A stretch of 64,000 nt of DNA from Christiangramia lutea (lineage in GTDB: Bacteria > Bacteroidota > Bacteroidia > Flavobacteriales > Flavobacteriaceae). Location: contig NZ_JAKVTV010000001.1 in assembly GCF_022489035.1 (NCBI RefSeq), forward strand, positions 620,001 to 684,000. Reading direction: 5' to 3'. The translations under genes were made by a program, and so were the position numbers. The notes below the pieces were generated by a model that saw nothing but the letters and a program-made list of their open reading frames with translations, was not told the DNA's origin and did not search any database. Within the stretch, counting starts at the first letter, position 1. Each line of letters begins with the position of its first letter. Shown here one piece after another: positions 17,889 through 26,023 of this stretch.

Positions 17889-18794
17889 ATGCCAGCTTCA
17901 GCGAATAAACGCTTGCTTCTAAAAGTACTTAGTCTCTTTTCAGTAGTAAGAGGTTATAATATTCTGGTTGTTGTAATTGCTCAATACCTTACCTCTGCCT
18001 TTATTCTAGCCCACGATAAACCGCTTAGGGAAGTCTTTTTCGATCCTAACCTTTTCTTTTTGATCCTGGCTTCTTCCAGTGTGATCGCTTCGGGTTATAT
18101 CATCAACAACTTTTATGATAGCGAAAAAGACCTGATCAACAGGCCCAAGAAAACGATGCTGGACCGCGTTGTAAGTCAGCGCACTAAACTTTCGGTCTAT
18201 TTTATACTGAATTTTGCAGCGATATTTTTTGCCAGTTACGTTTCCTTCAGAGCGGTGGTATTCTTCTCTATATATATTTTCGTGATCTGGCTATATTCGC
18301 ATAGATTAAAGAAGATCCTATTCCTGGGAAACCTCGTCGCATCCATTCTTACGATCACTCCTTTTTTCGTGATCTTCGTTTATTATAAGAATTTCGAAAC
18401 CGTAATCTTCATCCACGCTACATTCCTTTACCTAATGATCGTAATGCGGGAACTGGTGAAAGACCTGGAAAACATGCAGGGAGATTTTGTTCAGAATTAC
18501 CGTACCATTCCCCTGGTCTACGGTGAAAAATGGAGTAAATTCTGCCTCGCGGTATGTGCGATTTTTGCTATAATCCCCATCTATTTACTAATTACCCATT
18601 TCGAGACCGGGTATATGAACTACTACTTTTACACTTCCCTGGTTCTTCTCATCATTTTCCTTCTAATGCTTTATTTTAGCAAAGCCAAATGGCAATACCT
18701 CTTACTGCATAATATTTTGAAGCTCATTATTGTAACCGGAGTTTTCAGTATATTGCTTATAGATCTGGATGAGGTGATAAACAGGGTGTTTTAG
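17889..18794 (+). CDS. UbiA-family prenyltransferase (DGGGP-synthase-like)
   Basis: This 301-residue, 8-9 TM protein carries both UbiA aspartate motifs: NNFYDSEKD (NxxxDxxxD, near residue 77) and DLENMQGDFVQNYRTIP (near 198). In Bacteroidetes this branch is usually named geranylgeranylglycerol-phosphate geranylgeranyltransferase because of similarity to the archaeal ether-lipid enzyme, though quinone and other acceptors are possible. It lies 9 bp after mevalonate kinase, linking it to isoprenoid supply. The exact acceptor is not readable. Confidence 0.85.
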   Translation: MPASANKRLLLKVLSLFSVVRGYNILVVVIAQYLTSAFILAHDKPLREVFFDPNLFFLILASSSVIASGYIINNFYDSEKDLINRPKKTMLDRVVSQRTKLSVYFILNFAAIFFASYVSFRAVVFFSIYIFVIWLYSHRLKKILFLGNLVASILTITPFFVIFVYYKNFETVIFIHATFLYLMIVMRELVKDLENMQGDFVQNYRTIPLVYGEKWSKFCLAVCAIFAIIPIYLLITHFETGYMNYYFYTSLVLLIIFLLMLYFSKAKWQYLLLHNILKLIIVTGVFSILLIDLDEVINRVF

Positions 18795-18828
18795 ATAAAC
18801 CTCTCAGTTTAAATCTTTTCTCAAATAC

Positions 18829-18860
18829 TTGGGCACCTCATTTGGGAAAATGTATCTTTG
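18829..18860 (+). promoter_or_regulatory. Bacteroidetes-type promoter for the pseudouridine synthase gene
   Basis: TTG at 18829-18831, a 21-base spacer and TATCTTTG at 18853-18860 match the TTG-N17-23-TAnnTTTG promoter. Transcription would start about 5-7 bases after the box, giving a leader of only about ten bases before the ATG at 18875. This argues against the upstream in-frame TTG at 18842, which would fall inside the promoter. Confidence 0.65.
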
Positions 18861-18874
18861 CAAAAATTTTAGCG

Positions 18875-19759
18875 ATGAGCAGGCACGATAGATCTTCAGG
18901 TAAAAACAGTAAACCTTCTGGTAACAGAGGCAATAGATCTTCAGGCAAAAGTTACAGCGGAAGGCAGGGTGGAGGACAGAAAAAGAAATCCTATGCCCGT
19001 GGAAATGCACCCATCAAGAAGAACATGGAAAAAAGTCCATTATCTAATTCTGAAGGAATTCGTCTAAATAAATACATCGCCAATTCGGGGGTTTGCTCCC
19101 GCCGTGACGCAGACATGTATATTGCAGCAGGTAATGTTACCGTGAATGGGAAAACCATCACCGAAATGGGTTACCGTGTAAAGCTTGAAGACGATGTACG
19201 TTTCGACGGTAGAAGATTAAATCCGGAAAAACCTGAGTACATCCTTCTTAACAAGCCAGCCGGTTTCTTTGTTACCGGAAATCCGGAAAAAGGAGGCCGC
19301 ACCGTTATGGACCTGGTTTCTAAAGCAACTTCAGCAAAAGTTAGTCCTGTTGGGAAACTAGATAACCAGGCCAAAGGTTTATTATTATTCACAAATGACG
19401 GTACTCTAGCTAAAAAACTCGCCAAGCCCAAGAATGGGATCAGGCAGATCTACCAGGTAAATCTTGACAAAAGCCTTTCTAACGAAGATTTGGAAAAGAT
19501 CCAGGGAGGAGTCTATATTGAAGGTTCAAAAGTGGCGATCACAAGCATCAGCTTTATAGAAGACAAACCACACAATGAGGTTGGTATTGAACTTTATAGT
19601 ATCAAGGAACATATAGTAACCAGGATCTTCAAAAGTTTAGGTTACGAAGTGGAAAGCCTGGATCGTGTTGTTTTTGGCGGACTTACAAAAAGGGACTTAC
19701 CAAGAGGAAGGTATCGTAACCTTACTGAACAGGAGGTTATTAACCTTGGAATGCACTAG
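18875..19759 (+). CDS. RsuA/RluB-family 23S/16S rRNA pseudouridine synthase
   Basis: The protein is about 294 residues. A basic, low-complexity N-terminal tail (about residues 1-50; Ser/Gly/Lys/Arg-rich, with RSSGK and SGNRGN repeats) precedes an S4 RNA-binding domain (GIRLNKYIANSGVCSRRDADMYI) and the RluB/RsuA catalytic domain. The active-site Asp is in PVGKLDNQAKGLLLFTNDG, where the usual GRLD reads GKLD. RluB (23S U2605-type) is the likeliest member because of the Arg/Gly tail seen in Bacteroidetes, but RluE/F or RsuA cannot be excluded. It has its own promoter, so it is separate from the isoprenoid genes. Confidence 0.88.
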   Translation: MSRHDRSSGKNSKPSGNRGNRSSGKSYSGRQGGGQKKKSYARGNAPIKKNMEKSPLSNSEGIRLNKYIANSGVCSRRDADMYIAAGNVTVNGKTITEMGYRVKLEDDVRFDGRRLNPEKPEYILLNKPAGFFVTGNPEKGGRTVMDLVSKATSAKVSPVGKLDNQAKGLLLFTNDGTLAKKLAKPKNGIRQIYQVNLDKSLSNEDLEKIQGGVYIEGSKVAITSISFIEDKPHNEVGIELYSIKEHIVTRIFKSLGYEVESLDRVVFGGLTKRDLPRGRYRNLTEQEVINLGMH

Positions 19760-20031
19760 TAATTTTTTCTAATTTTAATTCTGTTTTTTTAATACATTTA
19801 CTGCTTTAAAAACGAGGCTGAAAGCTTAGTCTCATTTCGATTTTTATGTAATTGCACAGATTTATTTTTTACAAAGCTGAAATCCTTTCAGCTACCAATA
19901 TTCCTAATGCTGAGAGAACTTACCCGGGCATTGAGGATTCTTTGAACTTTATCTTAACATTAATTTACCAGTCGATACTTTCGACCTTTTAATATATTCT
20001 CTAATTTTTAGCCCTTAAACTCTTAATTAAA
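19760..20031 (+). promoter_or_regulatory. 272-bp leader of the polyamine operon with a perfect hairpin
   Basis: No gene is present. AGCTGAAA-TCC-TTTCAGCT at 19875-19893 is a perfect 8-bp stem with a 3-base loop, and an imperfect hairpin GAGGCT/AGTCTC lies at 19814-19833. A stretch further on (19910-19950) has a few motifs seen in TPP riboswitches but not the full fold. I see no well-formed TAnnTTTG promoter. A leader-based control of the downstream operon is possible but unproven. Confidence 0.35.
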
Positions 20032-21435
20032 TTGAATACCAAGTACAGCGATCTAATAGACCAAACTTACTATTTCCCTCAGGAAGAATTCAATCTGGAT
20101 GGTGCACAACTTAAATTTCATGATATCGATCTCATGGAACTTGTAAAAGAATATGGAGCACCGCTAAAATTCACCTATCTTCCAAAGATCTCCCAGAATA
20201 TAAACAGAGCTAAAGAATGGTTCAAATCAGCCATCGAGAAGCATGATTATAAAGGAGCTTACAACTATTGTTATTGCACAAAAAGCTCACATTTTGAACA
20301 TGTTTTAAATGAAGCTTTAAAGAATGACATCCACATTGAGACTTCTTCTGCCTTCGATATTAATATTGTTGAAAAACTGAAGGAAACAGGAAAAATCTCG
20401 GATGACAGATGGGTGATCTGCAATGGTTTCAAAAGAGATCAATATATTGAAAATATCAGTAGGTTATTGAATGGCGGTCATAAGAACTGCCTCCCGGTAA
20501 TTGACAATTACGAAGAACTAAACCTTCTGTCAGAAAGAATTAATGACAAATTCCAGGTGGGAATTCGAATTGCTTCAGAAGAAGAGCCAAAATTCGAATT
20601 CTATACTTCCAGGCTGGGAATTGGATACAAGAACATTGTTCCATTCTATAATAAACAGATCAAGGATAATAATCAGGTAGACCTGAGAATGCTACACTTT
20701 TTTATTAATACGGGAATTCGTGATACTGCCTATTACTGGAACGAACTCAACAAATGTTTAAAAGTTTATATCGCTCTCAAAAAGATCTGCCCTACCCTGG
20801 ACAGTCTTAATATAGGTGGAGGTTTTCCGATAAAGAATTCACTCGCCTTTGAATATGATTATGCCTATATGGTAGATGAGATCATCAACCAAATCAAGCT
20901 AACTTGTGAGGAAGCAGAAGTGGACGTTCCAAATATCTTTACTGAATTTGGAAGTTTTACTGTAGGTGAAAGTGGTGGCGCGATCTATGAAGTTTTATAT
21001 CAGAAGCAGCAAAACGATCGTGAAAAATGGAATATGATCAATTCCTCTTTTATCACAACACTTCCCGATACCTGGGCGATAAGTAAAAAATTCGTGATGC
21101 TGGCGGTAAACCGTTGGAACGATGAATATGAAAGGGTTCTTTTAGGCGGATTAACCTGTGACAGCGATGATTACTATAATTCGGAACAACACACCAATGC
21201 TATTTACCTGCCTAAGTTCAAAAAAGACAAACCTCTTTATATTGGTTTCTTTAATACAGGAGCTTACCAGGATACCATTGGTGGTTTCGGAGGTTTACAA
21301 CACTGTTTAATTCCGCAGCCTAAGCATATCCTGATAGACCGTGATGAAAATGGCGAATTAACCACCAGGCTTTTCAGCGAACAGCAGAATTCTGAGGACA
21401 TGCTGAACATTTTAGGTTATAACAGAAACAATTAA
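20032..21435 (+). CDS. speA: Arginine decarboxylase, PLP fold-type III
   Basis: This 467-residue protein converts arginine to agmatine, the first step of polyamine synthesis. It starts at a TTG (NTKYSDLIDQTYYFPQEEF follows); the next Met is about 35 residues in and would cut the conserved N-terminus. The alanine-racemase-like fold shows YNYCYCTKSSHFEHV (PLP lysine in CTKSS, about residue 84), the glycine-rich LNIGGGFPIKNS and a C-terminal LGGLTCDSDDYY block with the catalytic Cys/Asp. It is shorter than the classical 630-residue SpeA, as is normal for the Bacteroidetes form. It is followed by agmatinase. Confidence 0.85.
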   Translation: MNTKYSDLIDQTYYFPQEEFNLDGAQLKFHDIDLMELVKEYGAPLKFTYLPKISQNINRAKEWFKSAIEKHDYKGAYNYCYCTKSSHFEHVLNEALKNDIHIETSSAFDINIVEKLKETGKISDDRWVICNGFKRDQYIENISRLLNGGHKNCLPVIDNYEELNLLSERINDKFQVGIRIASEEEPKFEFYTSRLGIGYKNIVPFYNKQIKDNNQVDLRMLHFFINTGIRDTAYYWNELNKCLKVYIALKKICPTLDSLNIGGGFPIKNSLAFEYDYAYMVDEIINQIKLTCEEAEVDVPNIFTEFGSFTVGESGGAIYEVLYQKQQNDREKWNMINSSFITTLPDTWAISKKFVMLAVNRWNDEYERVLLGGLTCDSDDYYNSEQHTNAIYLPKFKKDKPLYIGFFNTGAYQDTIGGFGGLQHCLIPQPKHILIDRDENGELTTRLFSEQQNSEDMLNILGYNRNN

Positions 21436-21481
21436 TATTTTAAAGTTTTAATAATCAACTAACTATTCAATTTAATTAGCC

Positions 21482-22357
21482 ATGAGCAAAAAGAATTATG
21501 CCGGGATACCCGATAAATACGCTCGCATAGACGAAGCAAAAGTGGTATTGATTCCTGTTCCCTACGATGGTACCAGTACCTGGCAAAAAGGCGCTGATAA
21601 AGGCCCTGATGCATTTTTAGATGCTTCCGAGAATATGGAGCTTTACGACATTGAAACCCGAAGCGAGGTTTATAAGAAAGGTATTTACCTGGCACCGCCG
21701 GTAACAGAAAATTCCTCTCCAGAAAAGATGGTGGAGGCCGTTTATAAAACCACCAAAAACTACATCAAACAGGAGAAATTTGTGACCTTATTCGGTGGAG
21801 AGCACTCGGTTTCTATAGGTAGCATTAGAGCATTTAACGAGTCTTTTGAAGATCTAACGGTAGTTCAGCTAGACGCACACGCCGACCTTAGACCAGAATA
21901 TGAGGGTTCTAAATGTAATCATGCCTGTGCAATGCATGAAGCCAGCAAAACTACGAACCTTTTGCAGGTGGGAATCCGATCTATGGATATTTCTGAAAAT
22001 GACCATATGGATGAAAACCAGGTATATTTTGCTCATGATCTTTATGACGACTGGCAGGATGATGCCATAGGGCAGATGACGCCGAACGTATTTATTACTA
22101 TAGACCTGGACGCCTTTGACCCTAGTATAATGCCTTCTACAGGAACTCCGGAACCAGGAGGATTATTCTGGTATGAAACTCTGGAATTCCTAAAGATGAT
22201 GTTCAAAAAGAAAAATGTTGTTGGTTTCGACATTGTGGAGCTTTGTCCGAACGACAAGGAAAAATCTTCAGATTTCCTTGCAGCTAAGCTTTACTATAAG
22301 ATGTTGAGCTACAAATTCAAATATCAAAATTACAACGAAGACGACGAAGATGAGTAA
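21482..22357 (+). CDS. speB: Agmatinase (ureohydrolase family)
   Basis: This 291-residue manganese ureohydrolase splits agmatine into putrescine and urea. Metal ligands are visible in GGEHSVS (about residue 100), QLDAHADLR (about 128-136) and TIDLDAFDPSIMPSTGTPEPGG (about 205-226). Arginase is the main alternative, but the gene lies directly after arginine decarboxylase. Its last 8 bases overlap the start of the next gene, a deoxyhypusine-synthase-like protein, so the three are translationally linked. Confidence 0.88.
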   Translation: MSKKNYAGIPDKYARIDEAKVVLIPVPYDGTSTWQKGADKGPDAFLDASENMELYDIETRSEVYKKGIYLAPPVTENSSPEKMVEAVYKTTKNYIKQEKFVTLFGGEHSVSIGSIRAFNESFEDLTVVQLDAHADLRPEYEGSKCNHACAMHEASKTTNLLQVGIRSMDISENDHMDENQVYFAHDLYDDWQDDAIGQMTPNVFITIDLDAFDPSIMPSTGTPEPGGLFWYETLEFLKMMFKKKNVVGFDIVELCPNDKEKSSDFLAAKLYYKMLSYKFKYQNYNEDDEDE

Positions 22358-23321
22358 AGGACAGATATCTCAGTTTATTGAGAAATACTATTTACATTTT
22401 AACGCGGCAGCCCTTGTAGACGCGGCAAAAGACTACGAAAAACAACTGGAGAACGGCTCTAAAATGCTGGTTTCCCTTGCCGGTGCGATGAGCACGGCTG
22501 AGCTTGGGAAGATCTTTGCTGAAATGATTCGCCAGGATAAAGTTCATATCATTTCCTGTACTGGTGCCAACCTGGAGGAGGATGTGATGAACCTTGTCGC
22601 GCATTCACACTACAAAAGAGTTCCAAACTATCGTGATCTCACTCCGCAGGAGGAATGGGATTTGTTGGAAAAAGGTCTGAATCGGGTAACCGATACCTGT
22701 ATTCCTGAAGAAGAAGCTTTTAGAAGAATTCAGGAGCACATTTTCAAGATCTGGAAAGATGCTGAAGAAAAGGGAGAACGTTTTTTTCCGCATGAATTCC
22801 TTCACAAGCTTCTATTAAGCGGAGTGATGGAAGAACATTATGAAATCGATCTTAAGGATTCCTGGATGTATGCCGCAGCCGAGAAGAACCTTCCAATGGT
22901 TGTTCCAGGATGGGAAGACTCTACGCTAGGAAATATTTTCGCTTCTTACGTTTTAAAAGGCGAGTTAAAAGCAAGCACCATGAAGTCTGGTATTGAATAC
23001 ATGACTTTCCTTGCCGACTGGTATACCGATAATTCCAAAAACGGAATTGGATTCTTTCAGATTGGTGGTGGTATCGCCGGAGATTTCCCGATTTGTGTAG
23101 TACCTATGTTGTACCAGGATATGGAAAGAACAGATACTCCATTCTGGAGTTATTTCTGCCAGATCTCAGATTCCACAACTAGTTACGGATCTTACTCAGG
23201 TGCAGTGCCCAACGAAAAGATCACCTGGGGTAAGCTGGACATCAATACGCCAAAACATATAATTGAAAGTGACGCAACCATAGTTGCTCCCCTTGTTTTT
23301 GCATATCTGCTGGATATGTAG
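22350..23321 (+). CDS. Deoxyhypusine synthase-like protein, possible homospermidine synthase
   Basis: This 323-residue NAD-dependent enzyme belongs to the deoxyhypusine synthase family. The catalytic lysine that forms the enzyme-imine is kept: ITWGKLD, Lys295, in the same context as the eukaryotic SWGK motif, with ESDATIVAPLVFAYLL after it. NAD-binding glycines are in ISCTGANLEEDV and IGGGIAGDFPI. Bacteria have no eIF5A to modify. Flavobacteria are known to contain homospermidine, and DHS-type enzymes can make it from spermidine/putrescine, so homospermidine synthesis from the putrescine made upstream is a reasonable inference. It overlaps agmatinase by 8 bp. Confidence 0.87.
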   Translation: MSKGQISQFIEKYYLHFNAAALVDAAKDYEKQLENGSKMLVSLAGAMSTAELGKIFAEMIRQDKVHIISCTGANLEEDVMNLVAHSHYKRVPNYRDLTPQEEWDLLEKGLNRVTDTCIPEEEAFRRIQEHIFKIWKDAEEKGERFFPHEFLHKLLLSGVMEEHYEIDLKDSWMYAAAEKNLPMVVPGWEDSTLGNIFASYVLKGELKASTMKSGIEYMTFLADWYTDNSKNGIGFFQIGGGIAGDFPICVVPMLYQDMERTDTPFWSYFCQISDSTTSYGSYSGAVPNEKITWGKLDINTPKHIIESDATIVAPLVFAYLLDM

Positions 23322-23337
23322 AAAAACTTTTAATAGC

Positions 23338-23370
23338 AGACCTCACAGGTTTTTAAAACCTGTGAGGTCT
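23338..23370. repeat. 33-nt REP-type palindrome, copy A
   Basis: AGACCTCACAGGTTTT / AAAACCTGTGAGGTCT form 16-bp perfect arms around one central T. It lies 17 bp after the stop of the deoxyhypusine-synthase-like gene and is followed by TTTAG. The same element brackets the tyrosine transposase gene near 31.2-31.9 kb. It may also act as a transcription terminator here. Confidence 0.85.
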
Positions 23371-23472
23371 TTAGTTTCTACTGAATAGGGAATTAACAAA
23401 TTATTGCAAAGAGTTAAAGCTGTTCCGTATTGAAAATTGATTAATATTGAACTGCTTAATTATTTCTAACCT

Positions 23473-24123
23473 ATGCAGGACTGGCCAATTTTCGCGATCG
23501 GGTTTTTAGCCCAACTTCTGTTCTCTGCCAGGCTTATTTCTCAATGGTTCTTATCTGAAAAAGCCAAAAAAGTAGAAACTCCGGTACTTTTCTGGAAATT
23601 AAGTTTACTTGCTTCTATCCTGCTTTTCACTTATGGATATCTGCGAGAAGATTTTGCTATTATGCTCGGTCAGTTTTTGATCTATGGCATCTATTGGCGA
23701 AACCTGAACTTAATGGGCGAATGGAAGAACAGAAACATTTTTTTTAAATCACTCGTGATCGCTTTTCCAATTGGAATTACCGCTTATATTATTTTCTTTG
23801 GAACCCTTACCTGGGATGATGTATTGCTTAGCACAGGAAATATCCCCGGATGGGTAATAGGATTGGGAGTACTGGCTCAATTCGTTTATACCTCCAGATT
23901 CTTCTATCAGTGGTATTATTCTGAAAAACATCAGGAATCCGAGCTCCCCATGGGATTTTGGATCTTAAGCCTTATTGGAGCCTGCCTTTTATTCTCCTAC
24001 GGAATATTAAGACATGACCCGGTACTTATCGCGGCTCACTTCTTCGGAGCGATCATTTACATAAGAGACATGTACCTACTCAAAAATTCTGACGCTCAAA
24101 TAGGTGAAAAATTTGAAGCTTAA
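23473..24123 (+). CDS. Tandem lipid-A-disaccharide-synthase-N-terminal (LAB_N) membrane protein
   Basis: This 216-residue protein contains two copies of the LAB_N membrane domain: residues about 6-80 (FLAQLLFSARLISQWFLSEK...YLREDFAIMLGQFLIYGIYWRN) and about 122-205 (VLAQFVYTSRFFYQWYYSEK...ILRHDPVLIAAHFFGAIIYIRD). Each is a three-helix unit with the conserved QW..SEK and a basic/acidic pair. The domain was named from its fusion to LpxB but here it is free-standing and doubled. The role is probably in lipid or glycolipid handling at the inner membrane; no catalytic site is known. Confidence 0.82.
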   Translation: MQDWPIFAIGFLAQLLFSARLISQWFLSEKAKKVETPVLFWKLSLLASILLFTYGYLREDFAIMLGQFLIYGIYWRNLNLMGEWKNRNIFFKSLVIAFPIGITAYIIFFGTLTWDDVLLSTGNIPGWVIGLGVLAQFVYTSRFFYQWYYSEKHQESELPMGFWILSLIGACLLFSYGILRHDPVLIAAHFFGAIIYIRDMYLLKNSDAQIGEKFEA

Positions 24124-24199
24124 AATTTTCTTATTTTTACCATCTATTTGAAACAGATCATCAAAACCTTCTGGAACGACTATTATTAAAGGAAATGAC

Positions 24200-24229
24200 A
24201 TTAAGGTGACACCCAAATGTCACCTTAAT
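24200..24229. promoter_or_regulatory. Perfect 12-bp inverted repeat, candidate operator
   Basis: ATTAAGGTGACA (24200-24211) and TGTCACCTTAAT (24218-24229) are exact inverted copies around CCCAAA. A -7-like TAAATTTG lies 16 bp downstream at 24246-24253, and the ATG of the HTH-hydrolase gene is at 24272. Position and symmetry fit the operator of the XRE domain encoded just after it (inference), with no clear -33 TTG. Confidence 0.55.
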
Positions 24230-24271
24230 TTCAAGGTTCGGTGTCTAAATTTGTTTCAAAACAATTTAATC

Positions 24272-26023
24272 ATGGAAGCAAATAATTCGATTGCCAGAAA
24301 CCTGATCTACCAAAGGAAATTAAAAGGGCTTACTCAAAAAGAGCTTTCAAATATAACCAATGTCACCGTTCGAACAATTCAGCGTATAGAAAAGGGTGAA
24401 ACCGAACCTCATCTTCAAACGGTGAAATTAATCGCTGCTGCATTAGAAATTGAGGTAGATGAGCTAATCCCTCTTGATAATCCAAAAGAAGAAAACATTC
24501 AGAAAAAGTGGCTTATACTTTTTCACGCAACACCATTTATAGGTTTTGTACTCCCCCTATTCAATATTTTCATTCCACTGTTCCTGTGGATTCACAAGAG
24601 AGAGGATAACAAAATATACTATGAACACGGTAGAAAGGTGATCAATTTTCAGATCACTGTTGTTATTGCGATAATTCTCTCTTTTATTTCACTGGTTACC
24701 ATCGAAGGTGCTGGTTTTTTCCTGTTTATAAGTGTTCTCCCTTTAGCTGTAATTATTATGCTATTGAACCTGATATTCGTAATAAATAAGGATAAATGCT
24801 ATTACCCTTTTTCGATTCCATTTATTTCCCGCAAGAAATCTATTTCTAAGAAAGCCATAGCTGTTATTATTTGTTTAATAGGCATCAATTTTACAGGGAC
24901 AGCTCAGGAGATTAAAAGACTGGATGATTCAGTTATAACTACAGATTCGCTTTCCAAAAAGATAAAACAGTTAATGCTGGAAGCCAATGTCCCCGGAATG
25001 AATTTCACAATTTTCAATGAAAATAAAATTGCCTTTACCGAAGCTTTTGGATATAGATTCAATAATGAAAAACTAAAGCTTACCGACAGCTCGAATATTT
25101 ACGGAGCTTCTTTAAGCAAAGCGGTTTTTAGCGTTATCGTAATGAAGCTTGTTGAGGAAGACGTGATAGATCTTGATACACCATTACAATCTTATCTTCC
25201 AAAGAAGATATATGAATACGCACCTAAGGCTGATTGGCATGATGACTATTCAGATCTGGAAACAGATTCCCTGTATCACAAGATTACTGCCAGAATGTGC
25301 ATGGCTCATACCAGTGGATTCCCAAATTGGAGATTTTTCGAAGACGATAAAATGCTTAGAGTGAAGCAAGAACCTGGAAGATCGTATCTATATTCAGGAG
25401 AAGGGATGGTTTATCTGCAAGTTGTTCTTGAAAAACTTACTGAAAAAAGTTTCGAGGAGCTGGCTCAAAGAATTGTTTTTGAACCTTTAAAAATGAATAG
25501 TTCAAGTTATCAATGGAAGGAAGAATTTGAGCCAGACTATGCTTATGGGCATAATGAAGAAGGACAGGCATACCAGAAAGACAAAGATAATGAGCCTCGT
25601 GCTCCCAGTACTTTAGAAACCACACTAGAAGATTACAATAAGTTTCTCCTGGCTGTTTTGAACCGAGAAATTCTTACTTCTAACTCCTGGAATGAAATCT
25701 TTACACCTCAGATAAGAATCAGATTCAAAAGCCAATTCGGGCCATTAGCCAGAGAAGTTACTTCAGAAAATGATGACATTGAGTTATCGTATGGGTTAGG
25801 ATGGGGAATGTTTAAAACACCCTACGGCTGGGCCGTTTTCAAGGAAGGATATGGTAACGGATTTCAACATCATTCAGTATTATTCCCGGAAACTGGTAAA
25901 GGAATATTAATGATGACCAATAGCCAGAATAGTGGTGGTATATTCAAGGAACTGCTGGAAGTTGCTTTAAAAGATGAATACACGCCATGGAAATGGGAAA
26001 ATTATATCCCTTATAACAACTAA
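24272..26023 (+). CDS. Fusion: XRE HTH regulator, DUF4870-like membrane domain, class-C-type serine hydrolase
   Basis: I start at the ATG at 24272 (MEANNS), leaving 583 residues; earlier codons overlap the promoter. Residues 7-66 are an XRE helix-turn-helix (LIYQRKLKGLTQKELS...VTVRTIQRIEKGE). Residues 80-172 are a DUF4870-like membrane unit. A final hydrophobic segment (about 194-211, ending TAQ) leads into a beta-lactamase/PBP-like hydrolase (235-583) with the SxxK motif SLSK (Ser280, Lys283) and a YSG in place of YxN (near YLYSGEGM). The basic loops place the HTH inside and the hydrolase outside (inference). The reading frame is continuous across the joins. It could be a one-protein sensor-regulator of cell-wall or beta-lactam state. 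Confidence 0.8.
   Translation: MEANNSIARNLIYQRKLKGLTQKELSNITNVTVRTIQRIEKGETEPHLQTVKLIAAALEIEVDELIPLDNPKEENIQKKWLILFHATPFIGFVLPLFNIFIPLFLWIHKREDNKIYYEHGRKVINFQITVVIAIILSFISLVTIEGAGFFLFISVLPLAVIIMLLNLIFVINKDKCYYPFSIPFISRKKSISKKAIAVIICLIGINFTGTAQEIKRLDDSVITTDSLSKKIKQLMLEANVPGMNFTIFNENKIAFTEAFGYRFNNEKLKLTDSSNIYGASLSKAVFSVIVMKLVEEDVIDLDTPLQSYLPKKIYEYAPKADWHDDYSDLETDSLYHKITARMCMAHTSGFPNWRFFEDDKMLRVKQEPGRSYLYSGEGMVYLQVVLEKLTEKSFEELAQRIVFEPLKMNSSSYQWKEEFEPDYAYGHNEEGQAYQKDKDNEPRAPSTLETTLEDYNKFLLAVLNREILTSNSWNEIFTPQIRIRFKSQFGPLAREVTSENDDIELSYGLGWGMFKTPYGWAVFKEGYGNGFQHHSVLFPETGKGILMMTNSQNSGGIFKELLEVALKDEYTPWKWENYIPYNN

Noticed and set aside
18842-18874. Upstream TTG start for the pseudouridine synthase
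   Set aside because: It lies inside the TTG-N21-TATCTTTG promoter and adds no conserved residues.
19910-19960. TPP-riboswitch-like string (CTGAGA, ACCC, TTGAAC) before the arginine decarboxylase gene
   Set aside because: The order is partly right, but the paired stems and the 5' and 3' conserved parts (GGGG and the CTGAT..GCG region) are missing, and the downstream genes are not for thiamine.
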